A DNA stretch of 64,000 bases from Bifidobacterium ramosum (GTDB lineage: Bacteria; Actinomycetota; Actinomycetes; Actinomycetales; Bifidobacteriaceae), in NCBI RefSeq assembly GCF_009299505.1, contig NZ_WBSM01000012.1, forward strand, positions 1 through 64,000. Reading direction: 5' to 3'. Position numbers and translations under genes: made by a program. Numbering within the stretch: position 1 is the stretch's first letter; the number at the start of each line of letters is the position of its first letter. Of the stretch, positions 63,382-64,000 are shown in pieces. The notes beneath the pieces were generated by a model, which did no database searches, was not told the origin of the DNA, and was given only the letters and a program-made list of their open reading frames with translations.

Positions 63382-64000
63382 GTGGCAGAACAGAACGACA
63401 AAACGGCCCCCGCAACGCTGATGGACGTGGCGAAGAAGGCCGGCGTCTCCATCGCCACCGCGTCCCGCGTACTCAACGGCAGCACACGCAAGGTACGCAA
63501 CGACTCCTACGTCAAGGTCATGGAGGCCGCGAAGAAACTCAACTACCGACCGAACGCCTACGCGCAGGCCGTCGCAAAGGGCACCGCGCCAAGCATCGTG
63601 CTGCTCGTCTCCGACATCTCCGACCCGTATTTCGCCTCCGTATCGCAAGGCGTCGTGAAGGCGGCGGGCGAACAGGGCGTCGCCGTGACGATCGGCGTGG
63701 CGGCCGGCCCCAAGGAGGAGCTGGAGGCCGTGCGCAAGGCGGTGGCGACCCGCCCGCGCGGCATCATCATCTCGGAAAGCGAATACGTCGACGCGCCCGA
63801 GCGCACGGCGCTCGAGGCGGAGCTCAAGCAATACGAGGCATCCGGCGGACGCGCGGTGTTCATCCTCAACCGCAACCTGCCGTTCCCGGCCGTGGACGTG
63901 GCCAACGAGGTCGGCGCACGGGCCATCGCAAAACTCGTGGTCGATTCGGGATACCGCCGGCCGGCGATCCTTAAGGGCGACGACAACCATCGGTCGTCGC
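63382..64000 (+). CDS. LacI-family transcriptional regulator (runs off the window)
   Basis: The GTG at 63382 has AAAGGA 8 bp upstream. The frame continues to the end of the window with no stop, and 206 codons are visible. The HTH is LMDVAKKAGVSIATASRVLN; the core starts SIVLLVSDISDPYFASVSQG, with NRNLPFPAVDVANEVGA in the effector domain. It is divergent from the glycerate kinase-GH36-GH43-isomerase operon, its probable target. The C-terminal third is missing only because the window ends. Confidence 0.93.
   Translation, partial: MAEQNDKTAPATLMDVAKKAGVSIATASRVLNGSTRKVRNDSYVKVMEAAKKLNYRPNAYAQAVAKGTAPSIVLLVSDISDPYFASVSQGVVKAAGEQGVAVTIGVAAGPKEELEAVRKAVATRPRGIIISESEYVDAPERTALEAELKQYEASGGRAVFILNRNLPFPAVDVANEVGARAIAKLVVDSGYRRPAILKGDDNHRSS

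Overview
The window looks like a chromosome segment of a Bifidobacterium or close relative. This is inferred from the high GC content, the actinobacterial ftsZ-sepF-yggT-divIVA-lspA order, a ThiE-ThiC fusion, and the density of LacI-type regulators next to glycosidases and sugar transporters. No rRNA, tRNA, prophage, transposase or CRISPR-Cas system was seen.

Layout. 0.5-9.3 kb: a cell-division and housekeeping block, all on the minus strand (RluA-family pseudouridine synthase, lspA, divIVA, yggT, sepF, ftsZ, dus, glyS). 9.4-14.6 kb: a thiamine operon under a TPP riboswitch (thiM, thiE/thiC fusion, thiD, a thiamine-binding protein), then an MFS transporter. The genes suggest de novo pyrimidine synthesis plus thiazole salvage, because no thiG, thiS or thiH is present here. 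16.6-27.4 kb: two paralogous NarL/LuxR-type two-component systems. Between them lie an unknown membrane protein and xylB. The second system is followed by two related membrane-anchored extracytoplasmic proteins that I cannot identify. 28-43 kb: xylose and plant-glycan functions (xylA, a ROK regulator, a GH39 beta-xylosidase, a LacI regulator with a GH28-like protein and an ABC sugar importer). 42.6-52.5 kb: a PPK2 kinase, a YczE-type membrane protein, a FucP-type permease, a GH28 enzyme, an MFS transporter and two LacI regulators. 53-64 kb: an AbiEi-like orphan protein, an alpha/beta hydrolase, a VanZ-like membrane protein, and an operon (glycerate kinase, GH36 alpha-galactosidase, GH43 beta-xylosidase, sugar-phosphate isomerase) divergent from a LacI gene that runs off the window.

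The most unusual content is in the intergenic regions, which hold several unrelated-looking families of short palindromes. Family A has twenty copies, each exactly 48 bp, with 19-nt conserved arms and a variable 10-nt centre. Families B and C form short arrays in which different arms flank cores of exactly 17 nt, repeating every 51-52 bp (B) or exactly every 63 bp (C). Some B and C cores share the same 10-nt sequence. Family D has three units with 18-nt cores and a 63/64-bp period. A fifth element (GGCTCCCCTC type) lies in intergenic regions and also in frame inside the GH43 gene. The families divide the window regionally: D at 16.5 kb, A and B at 20-48 kb, C at 52-57 kb. Multi-copy modules of family A are duplicated as blocks.

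Regulation. Candidate LacI-type operators of the GGAAAGCGCTTTCC type precede several sugar genes. A shared motif precedes xylA and xylB. A strong promoter followed by twin palindromes drives the ABC importer operon. Starts were chosen by Shine-Dalgarno spacing and family alignment, so many differ from the longest open frame.
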